A stretch of 64,000 nt of DNA from UBA1275 sp002323515 (GTDB taxonomy: Bacteria > Bacteroidota > Rhodothermia > Balneolales > Balneolaceae): assembly GCA_964007875.1 (NCBI GenBank), contig CAXGAH010000002.1, positions 62,001-126,000 on the forward strand, in the 5' to 3' direction. Every line of letters begins with the position of its first letter. The first letter of the stretch is position 1. A program made the translations under genes and the position numbers. The notes beneath the pieces are model-generated. The model was given only the letters and a program-made list of their open reading frames with translations. It searched no databases and had not been told where the DNA came from. Positions 17,511 to 26,907 of the stretch are shown in pieces.

Positions 17511-19457
17511 TTAAGACTCGGAAGGGAGGTCTTTTTCGTTGATTTCTCTCAATAAATCCGCTTTGAATTGATTAATTGTTACACTTCCAATATCTCCCAT
17601 TTTATGTCGCCGCAACGAAACTTGGTTATTTTCAATTTCTTTAGCACCTAAAATAACCATGTAGGGTATTTTTTCAGTTTCTGCAAGGCGAATTTTCCCA
17701 CCAATCTGTTCTGATCGAAGATCTAGAGTGACACGAACCCCTTCATCCAATAGTTCATTACATAGACTTTGTGCTGCTTCATTTTGATGATCAGATATAG
17801 GTAAAATCCTGACTTGCTCTGGAGCAAGCCATAAGGGGAAATTACCGGCAAAGTGTTCAATTAATATAGAAGTAAAGCGTTCCATGGAACCGAATGGTGC
17901 TCGGTGTATGATTACAGGCCGATGTTTTTTATTGTCTGAGCCTATGTAATTTAGTTCGAACCGATCAGGCATGACATAATCGACCTGAACAGTGCCTAAT
18001 TGCCATTTTCTACCAATAGCATCTCGGATTATAAAATCAATTTTTGGGCCATAAAAACTTGCCTCACCAGGGGCAATGGTATAATCCAGTTGCATGTCAT
18101 TGGCAACTTCTTGGATTTCTTGTTGCGCACGATTCCAATAACGTAGATCCCCACCATATTTTTGATCATTATCGTCTCTGAATGAGAGTCGGATATCTAC
18201 TGGCATGCCAAAGGTACTGAATACAAATTGAGTGAGTTCAATAGTGTTCTTAATCTCTGATTTTAATTGATCATGAGAACAATATATATGCGCATCATCC
18301 TGAGTGAAACCACGTACTCTAGAAAGCCCACTTAATTCTCCAGATTGTTCGTAGCGGTAAACCGTACCAAATTCAGCTAATCTAATCGGTAATTCTCTGT
18401 AAGAACGTAAGGTAGAATCAAAAATTCGGTGATGATGTGGACAGTTCATGGGTTTAAGCATGTACTGTTCGTCGTCTACTTCAATAGGATCGAACTGTGA
18501 GTCTTTGTAATAGGGATAATGTCCCGATGTTTTATACAATTTAATATTGCCAATATGTGGTGTGATTACTTCCTGGTAACCTCGTTTGATTTGTTCATCA
18601 CGTAAAAAAGCCTCAAGAGTTCTTCGCAAGGTAGTACCTTTTGGGAGCCACAAAGGTAATCCACTTCCGACCATTTTGTCGATCATGTAGATGCCCATTT
18701 CTTTACCTAGCTTTCGGTGATCCCGCTTCTTTGCTTCCTCAACTTGTTTTAGATATTCTTCCAACAGTTTTTGTTTGGGAAAACTGATTCCATAAATTCT
18801 TGTTAACTGTTTAGAGTCAACATCGCCTCTCCAATAAGCTCCAGCTATGCTTGTTAATGCAACAGCTTTAACAATACCTGTATTAGGAACATGTGGGCCT
18901 CGACATAAATCAGTAAAGTTACCCTGCTCATAAAAGGTTATTTGACCATCCTCAAGTCCTTCAATAAGGTCAACTTTATATTCATTACCGATTTTCTGAT
19001 AGTGCGTAAGAGCGTCTGATTTAGAAATCGATATTCGCAAAAATTTATTTTTCTGTCGTGCTAATTCTAATAATTTTTTTTCCAGAGCACGTAAATCTTC
19101 TTGTTGAAGGGTATGATCCCCAAAATCTACATCGTAATAGAATCCATTTTCAATAGGAGGTCCTATACCGAACTTTGCATTGGGGAAAAGTTCTTGAATA
19201 GCTTCGGCTAAAAGGTGGGCTGATGAGTGCCAAAAGGTGTATTTGCCTTCTTCGTTATCCCATGTATGGAGTTGAATACGTGCATCATCGGTGATAGGAC
19301 GATCCAAATCCCATATCTCTCCATTGACCGTAATACTTAAAGCCACACGTGCAAGGCCAGCAGAAATAGATTCTGCAATAGCCATTCCGGCAATTCCTTT
19401 AGAAAATTCTTTCCTAGTATTGTTGGGTAGGGTAATGCGAATTGAATCAGTAGACAT
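17511..19457 (-). CDS. thrS: Threonine--tRNA ligase
   Basis: A 648-residue class II synthetase with the full domain set: TGS (1-65), the second additional domain with the editing HSSAHLLAEA motif, the catalytic core with MLKPMNCPHHH carrying a zinc Cys, motif 2 around RYEQSGELSGLSRVRGFTQDDAH, motif 3 with HRAPFGSMERF, and the C-terminal anticodon domain (VRILPISDHQNEAA). It edits Ser-tRNA-Thr. It is the first protein gene of the thrS-infC-rpmI-rplT block and starts 28 bases after a tRNA-Val gene on the same strand, so the two may share a transcript. Confidence 0.97.
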   Translation of the reverse strand: MSTDSIRITLPNNTRKEFSKGIAGMAIAESISAGLARVALSITVNGEIWDLDRPITDDARIQLHTWDNEEGKYTFWHSSAHLLAEAIQELFPNAKFGIGPPIENGFYYDVDFGDHTLQQEDLRALEKKLLELARQKNKFLRISISKSDALTHYQKIGNEYKVDLIEGLEDGQITFYEQGNFTDLCRGPHVPNTGIVKAVALTSIAGAYWRGDVDSKQLTRIYGISFPKQKLLEEYLKQVEEAKKRDHRKLGKEMGIYMIDKMVGSGLPLWLPKGTTLRRTLEAFLRDEQIKRGYQEVITPHIGNIKLYKTSGHYPYYKDSQFDPIEVDDEQYMLKPMNCPHHHRIFDSTLRSYRELPIRLAEFGTVYRYEQSGELSGLSRVRGFTQDDAHIYCSHDQLKSEIKNTIELTQFVFSTFGMPVDIRLSFRDDNDQKYGGDLRYWNRAQQEIQEVANDMQLDYTIAPGEASFYGPKIDFIIRDAIGRKWQLGTVQVDYVMPDRFELNYIGSDNKKHRPVIIHRAPFGSMERFTSILIEHFAGNFPLWLAPEQVRILPISDHQNEAAQSLCNELLDEGVRVTLDLRSEQIGGKIRLAETEKIPYMVILGAKEIENNQVSLRRHKMGDIGSVTINQFKADLLREINEKDLPSES

Positions 19458-19485
19458 GAAATAGTTAAGCCTGAATGGTTAAGAG

Positions 19486-19559
19486 TGCGTCCTACTGGAT
19501 TCGAACCAGTGACCTCCACGATGTCAACGTGACGCTCTAACCAACTGAGCTAAGGACGC
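19486..19559 (-). tRNA. tRNA-Val (anticodon GAC)
   Basis: The minus strand folds as a cloverleaf: acceptor GCGTCCT pairs with AGGACGC, D-stem GCTC/GAGC with AGTTGGTTA loop, anticodon stem TCACG/CGTGG with loop TTGACAT (anticodon GAC, Val), variable loop AGGTC, and T-stem ACTGG/CCAGT with loop TTCGAAT. The discriminator is A and CCA is not encoded. It sits 28 bases upstream of thrS. Confidence 0.95.
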
Positions 19560-19575
19560 AAGAAACTAAAGATAC

Positions 19576-19583
19576 CAAACATA
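19576..19583 (-). promoter_or_regulatory. Candidate -7 promoter box for tRNA-Val/thrS
   Basis: On the minus strand TATGTTTG matches the Bacteroidota -7 consensus TAnnTTTG and lies 16 bases before the tRNA 5' end, giving a short leader of about ten bases. The -33 TTTG element is not clear. The same 160-base gap must also drive nusB in the other direction. Confidence 0.4.
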
Positions 19584-19721
19584 ACTAATATGTTTCAATG
19601 CTATATAAGCATTCTGTATCTTTAATGGCATTTTGTGTAAAACTAATCATCCTGTAAGTTTAAAAGACGTATAGTAAGACGTGCATCACACAATTCATTC
19701 ACATAAAAGTATTCTTTGATT

Positions 19722-20171
19722 ATGATTCAGCGACGTTTTGTTCGTGAAACTGTTCTTCAAGCAGTCTACGCATATCTTCAAAGTGGGGAATCAGTTTCTC
19801 ACATTATATCCACCTTATTAAAAGAAAATCTAAAGGAGGATGCAGAAGCCCTACGCTTTGGAGAGCGCTTATTTGTGTTGACCCTAGAACAGACCGATGA
19901 TTGGGACGCAATTATTGAACAACATATAAAAAATTGGGAAATAGGTCGGTTGGCCCTGATTGATAAGATTATTCTGTACATCGCCCTCAGTGAATTCACT
20001 AATTTTCCTGATATACCCACTAAAGTAACAATCAATGAGGCTATCGACATTGCAAAAAAGTATTCTACGGCAAAATCTGGTCGTTTTGTGAACGGTATTT
20101 TAGACGCATCACTTATACAATTACAGAAACTACAAAAAATCTCGAAAACAGGAAGAGGTCTAATTGGATAG
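19722..20171 (+). CDS. nusB: Transcription antitermination protein NusB
   Basis: An all-helical protein of 149 residues from the ATG at 19722 (a TTG two codons earlier is less likely). It opens with RRFVRETVLQAVYAYLQSGE, the Arg-rich RNA-binding face, and ends with the KVTINEAIDIAKKYSTAKSGRFVNGILD signature. NusB with NusE (S10) binds boxA RNA to sustain rRNA transcription. It overlaps the start region of the downstream phosphatase gene or abuts it closely. Confidence 0.94.
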   Translation: MIQRRFVRETVLQAVYAYLQSGESVSHIISTLLKENLKEDAEALRFGERLFVLTLEQTDDWDAIIEQHIKNWEIGRLALIDKIILYIALSEFTNFPDIPTKVTINEAIDIAKKYSTAKSGRFVNGILDASLIQLQKLQKISKTGRGLIG

Positions 20172-20181
20172 GAATAAGAGT

Positions 20182-20853
20182 GTGAATATCCCTGACTCAT
20201 ACGTTGCAATAGGGGATATTCATGGGTGTGTTAAAAGTTTAGAAGTACTAATGGCAGATTTATTGGCCCAATTCGGCACAGATCGTACCTATGTATTTCT
20301 AGGCGATTATGTGGATAGAGGTCCCCATTCTAAAGAGGTAGTGGACTATCTAATTGCACTAAACAAAGAATATAGTTGCGTATTTTTACGTGGTAACCAT
20401 GACGCAATGCTCTTGAATTATGTTGAGGATAAAACATGGTTAAAATGGTTTGAAAATGGAGGTACTGCGACCATGGAATCGTACCGAAAAGCATTGGGGA
20501 AAGAGCAAATACCATTGGAGCACTTACGTTTTTTTACGAATACTCGTTTGTTTTATGACACCCCGGAATTTTTCTTTGTTCATGGTGGTCCTCCGATAGA
20601 TCAGTCTATTTCAGAGTCGATTAAAAATGAGTCACTCTACAGTAGTTTTTTATGGAGTAGAGATCATTTAAACTCTACTTATAATAGATGGGAAAAAACC
20701 GTGATATTTGGGCATACACCCGTCCGAAGTCCGATACAAAAAACCAATATGATTGGGATAGATACGGGTTGTGTTTATCCTCAATTTGGTAAATTAACGG
20801 CCGTAAGTTTACCCGAAAGACACTTTTTTCAACAAAAACGAATCGATTTTTAA
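20182..20853 (+). CDS. Ser/Thr-phosphatase-like metallophosphoesterase
   Basis: A 223-residue enzyme with the PPP-family metal motifs in order: GDIHGC, GDYVDRGPHS, GNHD, VHGG and GHTPV. Length and simplicity resemble bacterial PrpE/ApaH and lambda-type phosphatases, which act on phosphoproteins or dinucleoside polyphosphates. I choose the GTG at 20182, preceded by AGGA about eight bases upstream; the frame could start at a TTG at 20164 that overlaps nusB. The substrate is unknown. Confidence 0.88.
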   Translation: MNIPDSYVAIGDIHGCVKSLEVLMADLLAQFGTDRTYVFLGDYVDRGPHSKEVVDYLIALNKEYSCVFLRGNHDAMLLNYVEDKTWLKWFENGGTATMESYRKALGKEQIPLEHLRFFTNTRLFYDTPEFFFVHGGPPIDQSISESIKNESLYSSFLWSRDHLNSTYNRWEKTVIFGHTPVRSPIQKTNMIGIDTGCVYPQFGKLTAVSLPERHFFQQKRIDF

Positions 20854-20862
20854 CGAGTTATT

Positions 20863-21951
20863 ATGAGTTTAACCTGTGGAATAGTGGGCTTACCTAATGT
20901 GGGTAAGTCTACTTTATTTAATGCTTTAAGCAATACAAAAGCCGAATCAGCAAATTTTCCATTTTGTACTATTGAACCTAATGTTGGATTGGTATCTATT
21001 CCTGATGTGCGCCTTCTCACCTTAGCAAAGATTGCTCAATCAGAGCAAATTGTACCAACTACTATTGAATTTGTAGACATAGCAGGTTTAGTAAAGGGTG
21101 CTGCTGAGGGGAAAGGAAAGGGAAATGCTTTTCTGTCAAATATTAGAGAAGTGGACTTAATCATTCATGTTGTTAGGTGTTTCGATGATGATGATATTAT
21201 TCACGTGGAAGGTTCAGTTGATGTTCAAAGAGATATTTCAATTATTGAGTATGAATTAATTCTCAAAGACATCGAAAGTTTGGAGAAAAAAATTCAGAAT
21301 CTTTCGAAGCAATCTAAGAGTGGTGATAAAGAAGCAAAATCTGTTTTAGATGATGCAAAAGAATTGCTTGCACATTTAGAGGAAGGCAATAGTGCCAGAA
21401 GCTTTAGAGAAGGGGAAGTCCTATTCCGTGATTTATTTCTTTTATCACAGAAATCAGTTCTTTATGCTTGTAATGTGAGTGAAGATGATATCGTTGCGAG
21501 AGATAACTCTTATGTTCAACAGGTTACTGAATATGCTCGCTCACAGGGTGATGAAACCGTTAGTTTTTGTGCAAAAATTGAAGCCGAATTAGCTGAACTT
21601 GATGATGATGAGCGCTCCATGTTTTTGGAAGAATTGGGAATAGATCAAGCAGGGCTTGCCCGACTCATTACAGCGGCTTATGCCAACTTGGGATTGATAA
21701 CCTATTTTACTGCAGGCCCTAAAGAGGCTCGAGCTTGGACTATTCGTTCAGGCTTAAAAGCACCTGCTGCAGCAGGAGTTATTCATACTGATTTTGAACG
21801 GGGCTTTATTCGAGCGGAAACCATTGCCTTTGATGATTATGTTTCATTCAACGGTGAAAAAGGGGCAAAAGAAGCCGGTAGAATGCGACAAGAGGGGAAA
21901 GAGTATATTGTCAAAGATGGTGATGTGCTACTATTCAGATTTAATGTATAG
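20863..21951 (+). CDS. ychF: Ribosome-binding ATPase YchF
   Basis: A 362-residue Obg-family protein with P-loop GLPNVGKST (about residues 8-16), DIAGLVKGAAEGKGKGNAFL switch II and NVSE in place of the GTP-selective NKxD motif, explaining its preference for ATP. The helical insert (ESLEKKIQNLSKQ) and C-terminal TGS domain (FERGFIRAETIAFDD) are intact. YchF binds the 70S ribosome and is linked to stress and redox control. It starts nine bases after the phosphatase gene, so the two probably share a transcript with nusB. Confidence 0.96.
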   Translation: MSLTCGIVGLPNVGKSTLFNALSNTKAESANFPFCTIEPNVGLVSIPDVRLLTLAKIAQSEQIVPTTIEFVDIAGLVKGAAEGKGKGNAFLSNIREVDLIIHVVRCFDDDDIIHVEGSVDVQRDISIIEYELILKDIESLEKKIQNLSKQSKSGDKEAKSVLDDAKELLAHLEEGNSARSFREGEVLFRDLFLLSQKSVLYACNVSEDDIVARDNSYVQQVTEYARSQGDETVSFCAKIEAELAELDDDERSMFLEELGIDQAGLARLITAAYANLGLITYFTAGPKEARAWTIRSGLKAPAAAGVIHTDFERGFIRAETIAFDDYVSFNGEKGAKEAGRMRQEGKEYIVKDGDVLLFRFNV

Positions 21952-22048
21952 AGAAAAAGCTCAGAAATGCGTTAGGTATGTAGGGTTCAAGATGGACTGC
22001 TATAAGAATTGTATCTCATTAACCGGTAGTTCGTTTTCTATCTGATCA

Positions 22049-22774
22049 TCATGGTTTTGATGGTCCATGATCTTCATGCCCCAAGGACATAAGTTCATGC
22101 CGTTTGAAGTACAAAACGATTAATCCTATAAGTCCCAAAACAGCGAACATACCTACGTAGGTATATAATGCAGGCGAAGGATTATCAACCGTACTTATCG
22201 AGCCTGAATAAACTGCAATAGCAGAGTAGGGTAGGCTTCCTAAAGCATAGTATAAGACATATTTCCAGTAGGGCATTCGGGTAGTGCCAGCTAGGCAAGA
22301 AGTTATTTCTGGGAGCATTGGAGCTGCCCTGCAAAGCAATAGAGATAAAGATCCTAGGGTTTTAAACAAATGAATCATCCCTTTTTGTTCGGATTCATCT
22401 TTACACACCCAAGTCAATAATTTTGCTCCATGATAGCGACTAATTAAATAGCCCAATGATCCAGCCAACATTAATCCAACAGAAGAAAAAAGTATGCCCA
22501 TTTCTAAACCCAGAAAAAAACCTGAGAGGATGGTTAAGGAAAGGGTTGGTACTGCGATAAAAAGATCTACCATTAGAAGTGCAATAATAAGACTGCCAAC
22601 CCATATTGGAGACCATTTTTGAGCCTCTTGTAACCAGTGTTTAATGTCTTCAATACTTAAAACATCCAATCCTTTAAAAAGCAACAGGGTTAGCGTGAAA
22701 ATTAGCACCAATACCCCTACAAATCTCATTATTGCTTTAATACCCGCGATGAAGTACCATTTTTTTGTTAACAA
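22049..22774 (-). CDS. TVP38/TMEM64-family (DedA-like) membrane protein
   Basis: A 241-residue polytopic inner-membrane protein with about five spans. The VTT-domain signature is visible: LTILSGFFLGLEMGILFS, a re-entrant region with LLCRAAPMLPEI, then YALGSLPYSAIAVYSG. Members act in lipid or ion homeostasis and some flip phospholipids. The protein ends in a His/Asp-rich tail. It converges on ychF with a 97-base spacer that holds nothing else I can recognise. Confidence 0.82.
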   Translation of the reverse strand: MLTKKWYFIAGIKAIMRFVGVLVLIFTLTLLLFKGLDVLSIEDIKHWLQEAQKWSPIWVGSLIIALLMVDLFIAVPTLSLTILSGFFLGLEMGILFSSVGLMLAGSLGYLISRYHGAKLLTWVCKDESEQKGMIHLFKTLGSLSLLLCRAAPMLPEITSCLAGTTRMPYWKYVLYYALGSLPYSAIAVYSGSISTVDNPSPALYTYVGMFAVLGLIGLIVLYFKRHELMSLGHEDHGPSKP

Positions 22775-22864
22775 TTGTAGTGTATTAGGGTTTATGGATA
22801 CAAGGAGAAATCTGGAGTAAGTTAAAGAATAGAATTAGGTGCAGGATAACATGTATTGAGCTGG

Positions 22865-23557
22865 CTAGTTTCGTTGAAAACGAATAAGCACAGAATCAGC
22901 TGGAACGTTCCAGGGTATGACCCGATCATATACAACCCATGCATCTGGAAATTGCCTTTTAACAATCTGCGATACCGAATATGCTCTTGTGCGATCATGA
23001 AAGTCCCCAACGTGCACTCTATAGTATGGGGCCTTAAAAAACGTATAAGTCTCCGGAGAATATCCAGAGACATGCTGAACTGACCAGGTTCTAAACTGTT
23101 TAGATACCGTATCTGCCATCGCTGGTGAGGGTCCAGAGTAAATTTGAATTCTAAAACCCTCATAGAGATTTTTTTCTTCATTCTCAGTGCTTTCTAGTTC
23201 TAAACTTTCAGCAAGTTCGGCAGGTACACCTGGTCGTATGCTAGCATAGAAATCTGCCCAACTCAATAGTGGAATGTTGGGTTCGGCAGGTGCATTGGCA
23301 TCCGCTTCGTTCGGCATTTTTGTTACGTCTGGTACCAATGGGATGTCAATATGATCCTTCTGCATGGGCGCTGTTGCTTCCATAGCATCTTGATATAGTG
23401 TATCAGAGTTTGTAGGAGTTCGCCCGGCTTGGCTGATGACGCTTTCTGGTACTATTTTTATACTGCTACAGCTAGATACACTGATACTGAGTAAAACAAA
23501 CAAAAAGGTAGTTACACAACCAGACATTGATTTACTATTAGTTAAACTATACAACAT
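22865..23557 (-). CDS. SPOR-domain lipoprotein
   Basis: A lipoprotein with a lipobox-like SVSSC and a low-complexity, Pro/Ala/Glu-rich periplasmic linker, followed by a C-terminal SPOR domain (FRIQIYSG ... FKAPYYRVHVGDF ... FPDAWVV). SPOR domains bind denuded glycan strands at the septum, so a division-site role is likely. I take the ATG at 23557, five bases after the pseudo-ALDH stop, which keeps a Lys in the n-region; an ATG at 23527 gives a shorter signal with no charge. The frame extends to 23605, but that start would overlap the upstream gene. Confidence 0.8.
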   Translation of the reverse strand: MLYSLTNSKSMSGCVTTFLFVLLSISVSSCSSIKIVPESVISQAGRTPTNSDTLYQDAMEATAPMQKDHIDIPLVPDVTKMPNEADANAPAEPNIPLLSWADFYASIRPGVPAELAESLELESTENEEKNLYEGFRIQIYSGPSPAMADTVSKQFRTWSVQHVSGYSPETYTFFKAPYYRVHVGDFHDRTRAYSVSQIVKRQFPDAWVVYDRVIPWNVPADSVLIRFQRN

Positions 23558-23561
23558 GAGG

Positions 23562-24506
23562 TTATTCAGAGATGGGATGCCAGGTAGTTTTGACTTCTTG
23601 GACATGTAAAATATGGTAGGGATCTTTCAGCGAATGTAAACAGGTATATATTGTTTCATTAGGTGAAGAATTGAGTTCTTCTAACGAAATAAACGATTTC
23701 CAAAAATACACCTTTTTCATATTTGATGCGCTTTCTAGTTCGCATATAACGCGAAGCTCAATGTCTAACGAATGATCACCAACTAATACGTCTACATCCA
23801 TGTGTTGCGAAATAGGAGGTATGAGCTCACTTTTTAAGCCTGTAATGATATTGACGGTACCCGCTGGAACATCAGAGGTTGCCAAAACCTCTGCAAATGT
23901 ACAAGAGGGTAGAGGGAATTGTTTAGAGGCAATAATTACCTGGCTATTACCAGCCACCATGTTTGGTAGGAGTAATCCTAGCATCCCCAACAAACTGGGT
24001 GTTTCAGGACTAATAATACCTACTACACCAACGGGTTCTTGTCTGCTGAAGTTGAAGTGGTTACTTGCTACAGGATTCACACTTCCAAAAACCTGACCTA
24101 TTTTATCTGTCCATCCAGCAAAATATACAATGAGTTCAATACAAGCATTGATTTCAAGTTCCGCAGCTTCTTGTGAATACCCAAGAAGCACCATTTCGTT
24201 GGTGAATTGCTCTCGTCGTCCGGATAAGATTTCAGCGATTCTGTAAATAATTTGTCCACGATTGTACGCAGTTTTATTAGCCCATGATGCCTGTGCTTTA
24301 CGGGCTGCCTGAACCGCATTGCGTACATCTTTTCTAGTCGAGAGGCCAACGTTGGCAATATTCTTGCCATCTAGCGCTTCAATAGAATAGTAGCGTCCAG
24401 ATTCGGTGCGAGGAAATTCTCCGTTTATATAATTTTTATACGTTTTTGGTATCGAATTCATCGTATAGATCTGAGATGTATTATCATTAGTTTGTTTTTT
24501 GGCCAT
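23562..24506 (-). CDS. Non-catalytic, truncated aldehyde dehydrogenase-like protein
   Basis: A 314-residue ALDH homologue that keeps the NAD-domain scaffold (YINGEF, VQAARKAQASWANKTAYNRGQIIYRIAEI, GVVGIISPETPSLLGMLGLLLP, GTVNIITG) but lacks the whole catalytic domain. Where active ALDHs have ELGGK the sequence reads ELESASNMKK, and there is no nucleophilic Cys segment. The C-terminus VQEVKTTWHPISE resembles natural ALDH-family tails, and the frame is clean, so this is a shaped pseudo-enzyme, not a fragment. Its ATG overlaps the stop of the catalytic ALDH as TAATG. The pair resembles the two halves of ALDH16 proteins, so a hetero-complex is likely. Confidence 0.85.
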   Translation of the reverse strand: MAKKQTNDNTSQIYTMNSIPKTYKNYINGEFPRTESGRYYSIEALDGKNIANVGLSTRKDVRNAVQAARKAQASWANKTAYNRGQIIYRIAEILSGRREQFTNEMVLLGYSQEAAELEINACIELIVYFAGWTDKIGQVFGSVNPVASNHFNFSRQEPVGVVGIISPETPSLLGMLGLLLPNMVAGNSQVIIASKQFPLPSCTFAEVLATSDVPAGTVNIITGLKSELIPPISQHMDVDVLVGDHSLDIELRVICELESASNMKKVYFWKSFISLEELNSSPNETIYTCLHSLKDPYHILHVQEVKTTWHPISE

Positions 24507-26017
24507 TAGTACATCCCTCCATTATAATCTAATTTCACGTAAGCATTTAGGCCTGAAATACCACCTTCTCGACCTTTACCACTTTCTTTAAACCCACCAA
24601 AAGGGGATGTTGGGTCAAATTTATTGTAGGTATTTGACCACACTACACCGGACTTGAGCTTACTACCAACATAAAATATCTTTGATCCTTTATCTGTCCA
24701 AATACCATTAGCTAGTCCATAAGGAGTATTGTTTGCTTTTTCAATGGCCTCATCGGTAGTTCTGAATGTTTGTATGGTTAAAACAGGTCCAAAAATTTCT
24801 TCTTGCACTACCGTTGAGGATTGTGATACACCGGTTAAAATAGTTGGAGGAAAATAATATCCCGAGGTAGGTAAGGAGCCTGAACACTCAAAACAGGTAG
24901 CACCTTCCTGTATGCCTGTTTTTACATAGCGTTGAATTGTCTCAAGTTGTTCTTTAGAGTTAACGGCTCCAATATCGGTATTTTTATCAAGGGGGTCGCC
25001 AACGATGAGGTGTTGCATTCGTTTTTTTAACAGATCAATTACTTTTTCCCCCAAACCTTCTTGAACTAAGAGTCGAGAACCTGCACAGCAAACATGTCCT
25101 TGATTAAAGAATATAGCGTTCACTATACCTTCGACGGCTTCGTTAATAGCGGCATCATCAAAAAGAATAAATGCTCCCTTACCACCGAGTTCGAAGGTCG
25201 CTGGTAGCTGCCTTTCGGCAATGGATTTCTGAATCACTTTCCCAACCCCTGTAGATCCGGTAAAGGCTATTTTATCAATGTCAGGATGCTGAACCAGATA
25301 CTCACCGGTTTTTGCAGCTCCTGTTACAATATTAACCACTCCATCAGGTAATCCAATATCTTGTAGTAATTCACAAAATTTTAGAGCGGTTAAGGAGGTT
25401 GTTTCCGCTGGTTTTAGCACAACGGTATTTCCACACGCTAGGGCAGGGGCTATTTTCCAAGCGAGCATGAGAAGAGGAAAATTCCAAGGTATAATTTGTG
25501 CGCATACTCCTAAAGGCTGGGGGCTTTTTCCAGGGAAAGCATAGGCTAATTTATCAGCCCACCCAGCGTAATAAAAAAAATAAGCTGCCGCTAAAGGTAT
25601 ATCGATGTCTCTTGATTCACGAATGGGTTTTCCACCATCCATACTTTCAAGCACGGCAAATTCCCTAGCACGTTCTTGCAGCATTCTTGCTATTCGATAT
25701 AAGTAATGCGAACGCTGGGTCCCTGAGGTAGTTCCCCATGTACCTTTAAATGCTTTTCTAGCAGCTTTGACAGCGGCATCCACATCTGATTCGTTGGCTT
25801 CCGTGCATCGATATAAGCTTTCACCATTTGCTGGGTTAATACTTTCGAAAGATTGGTTTTCGTTATATATTGTAAAATTTCCATCAATAAAAAGCCCATA
25901 GTGTTTACTGAACGTAACATGAGAGGTACTCTCAGGCGCTTCTGCATATGACCAATCTATTGAAATAGATGCTTGATTTGATCGGGTTGATTGATCAGAT
26001 AAATTCTTTTCTGACAT
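24506..26017 (-). CDS. NAD-dependent aldehyde dehydrogenase, deoC-linked
   Basis: A 503-residue ALDH with all key residues: PWNFP with Asn179, Lys202 in VLKPAE, Gly-rich FTGSTGVGK, general base Glu276 in FELGGK and nucleophile Cys310 in GHVCCAGSR, followed by EEIFGPVL and PFGGFKESG. An extra 40 N-terminal residues precede the fold. It lies five bases after deoC and overlaps the pseudo-ALDH by one base. DeoC releases acetaldehyde and glyceraldehyde-3-phosphate from deoxyribose-5-phosphate, so oxidation of acetaldehyde is the natural inferred role. Confidence 0.92.
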   Translation of the reverse strand: MSEKNLSDQSTRSNQASISIDWSYAEAPESTSHVTFSKHYGLFIDGNFTIYNENQSFESINPANGESLYRCTEANESDVDAAVKAARKAFKGTWGTTSGTQRSHYLYRIARMLQERAREFAVLESMDGGKPIRESRDIDIPLAAAYFFYYAGWADKLAYAFPGKSPQPLGVCAQIIPWNFPLLMLAWKIAPALACGNTVVLKPAETTSLTALKFCELLQDIGLPDGVVNIVTGAAKTGEYLVQHPDIDKIAFTGSTGVGKVIQKSIAERQLPATFELGGKGAFILFDDAAINEAVEGIVNAIFFNQGHVCCAGSRLLVQEGLGEKVIDLLKKRMQHLIVGDPLDKNTDIGAVNSKEQLETIQRYVKTGIQEGATCFECSGSLPTSGYYFPPTILTGVSQSSTVVQEEIFGPVLTIQTFRTTDEAIEKANNTPYGLANGIWTDKGSKIFYVGSKLKSGVVWSNTYNKFDPTSPFGGFKESGKGREGGISGLNAYVKLDYNGGMY

Positions 26018-26022
26018 AATAG

Positions 26023-26907
26023 TTAATCGTTTGAAAAATAATTTAGCGATTGATAACGTCCTGTTTTCTCTTTAACCCATTGCATGAGTATATCATTTGC
26101 TAGTGAACTTGCACCAAAACGAAATAGTGAAGGATCCAACCAATCATTTCCGAGTGTTTCTTTGACCATGACTAAGTATTGAATGGCTTGCTTCGAACTT
26201 CGAATTCCACCCGCTGGTTTCATTCCTATTTTTTTCCCGGTATTCTCGTGAAAATCTCGAATGGCTTGTAACATGACTAATACAACCGGCATTGTAGCTG
26301 CAGGAGATATTTTTCCTGTCGATGTTTTTATAAAGTCCGCACCCGCTTTCATTGCTAAATCACTGGCCATTCGCACGTTTTCTAGGGATCCAAGTTCTCC
26401 AGTTTCTAATATTACTTTTAAGTGAGCAGTTCCACAGGCTTCTTTGATTTGTGCAATTTCGTCGTATACCTTTGCGTACTCACCTGACAAAAAAGCTCCT
26501 CTAGAGATTACCATGTCTATTTCATCAGCCCCTTTAGAAACGGCATAATTCACATCATCCAGTTTGATTTGTAATGAAGACATACCACTTGGAAATGCGG
26601 TTGCTACGCTGGCAATTGAGATAGAAGAGTTACATAGGATGGATTTTGCTAATGCCACTCGATTGGGGTACACACAGACCGCTGCTACAGAAGGTATGTT
26701 GGGTAGTTCGGTGTAGGGATGTAGTGCTTTGTTGCACAACTGACGCACTTTACCTTCCGAGTCACTTCCTTCTAAAGTCGTGAGGTCCATCATACGAAGT
26801 GCTAGATCAAGTGCCTGTAATTTGGATTCTTTTTTAATGCTTCTAGTACATATTCGTGCTACACGCTCTTGAATCCCGACAGCATCTATTGGTATGCGAT
26901 CAATCAT
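26023..26907 (-). CDS. deoC: Deoxyribose-phosphate aldolase
   Basis: A 294-residue class I aldolase with the DERA motifs: VAAVCVYPNRVALAKS, DEIDMVISRGAFLSGEY, VILETGELGSLE, the Schiff-base lysine in ADFIKTSTGK and MKPAGGIRSSKQA. It is longer than E. coli DeoC through an N-terminal extension of about 45 residues, as in DERA of eukaryotic and actinobacterial type. It splits deoxyribose-5-phosphate into acetaldehyde and glyceraldehyde-3-phosphate, salvaging DNA sugars. It overlaps the GT2 gene by eight bases and leads into two ALDH genes. Confidence 0.95.
   Translation of the reverse strand: MIDRIPIDAVGIQERVARICTRSIKKESKLQALDLALRMMDLTTLEGSDSEGKVRQLCNKALHPYTELPNIPSVAAVCVYPNRVALAKSILCNSSISIASVATAFPSGMSSLQIKLDDVNYAVSKGADEIDMVISRGAFLSGEYAKVYDEIAQIKEACGTAHLKVILETGELGSLENVRMASDLAMKAGADFIKTSTGKISPAATMPVVLVMLQAIRDFHENTGKKIGMKPAGGIRSSKQAIQYLVMVKETLGNDWLDPSLFRFGASSLANDILMQWVKEKTGRYQSLNYFSND

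Noticed and set aside
23562..24506. Frameshifted or truncated ALDH pseudogene
   Set aside because: The frame is clean, the C-terminus looks natural, and start and stop are tightly coupled to neighbours.
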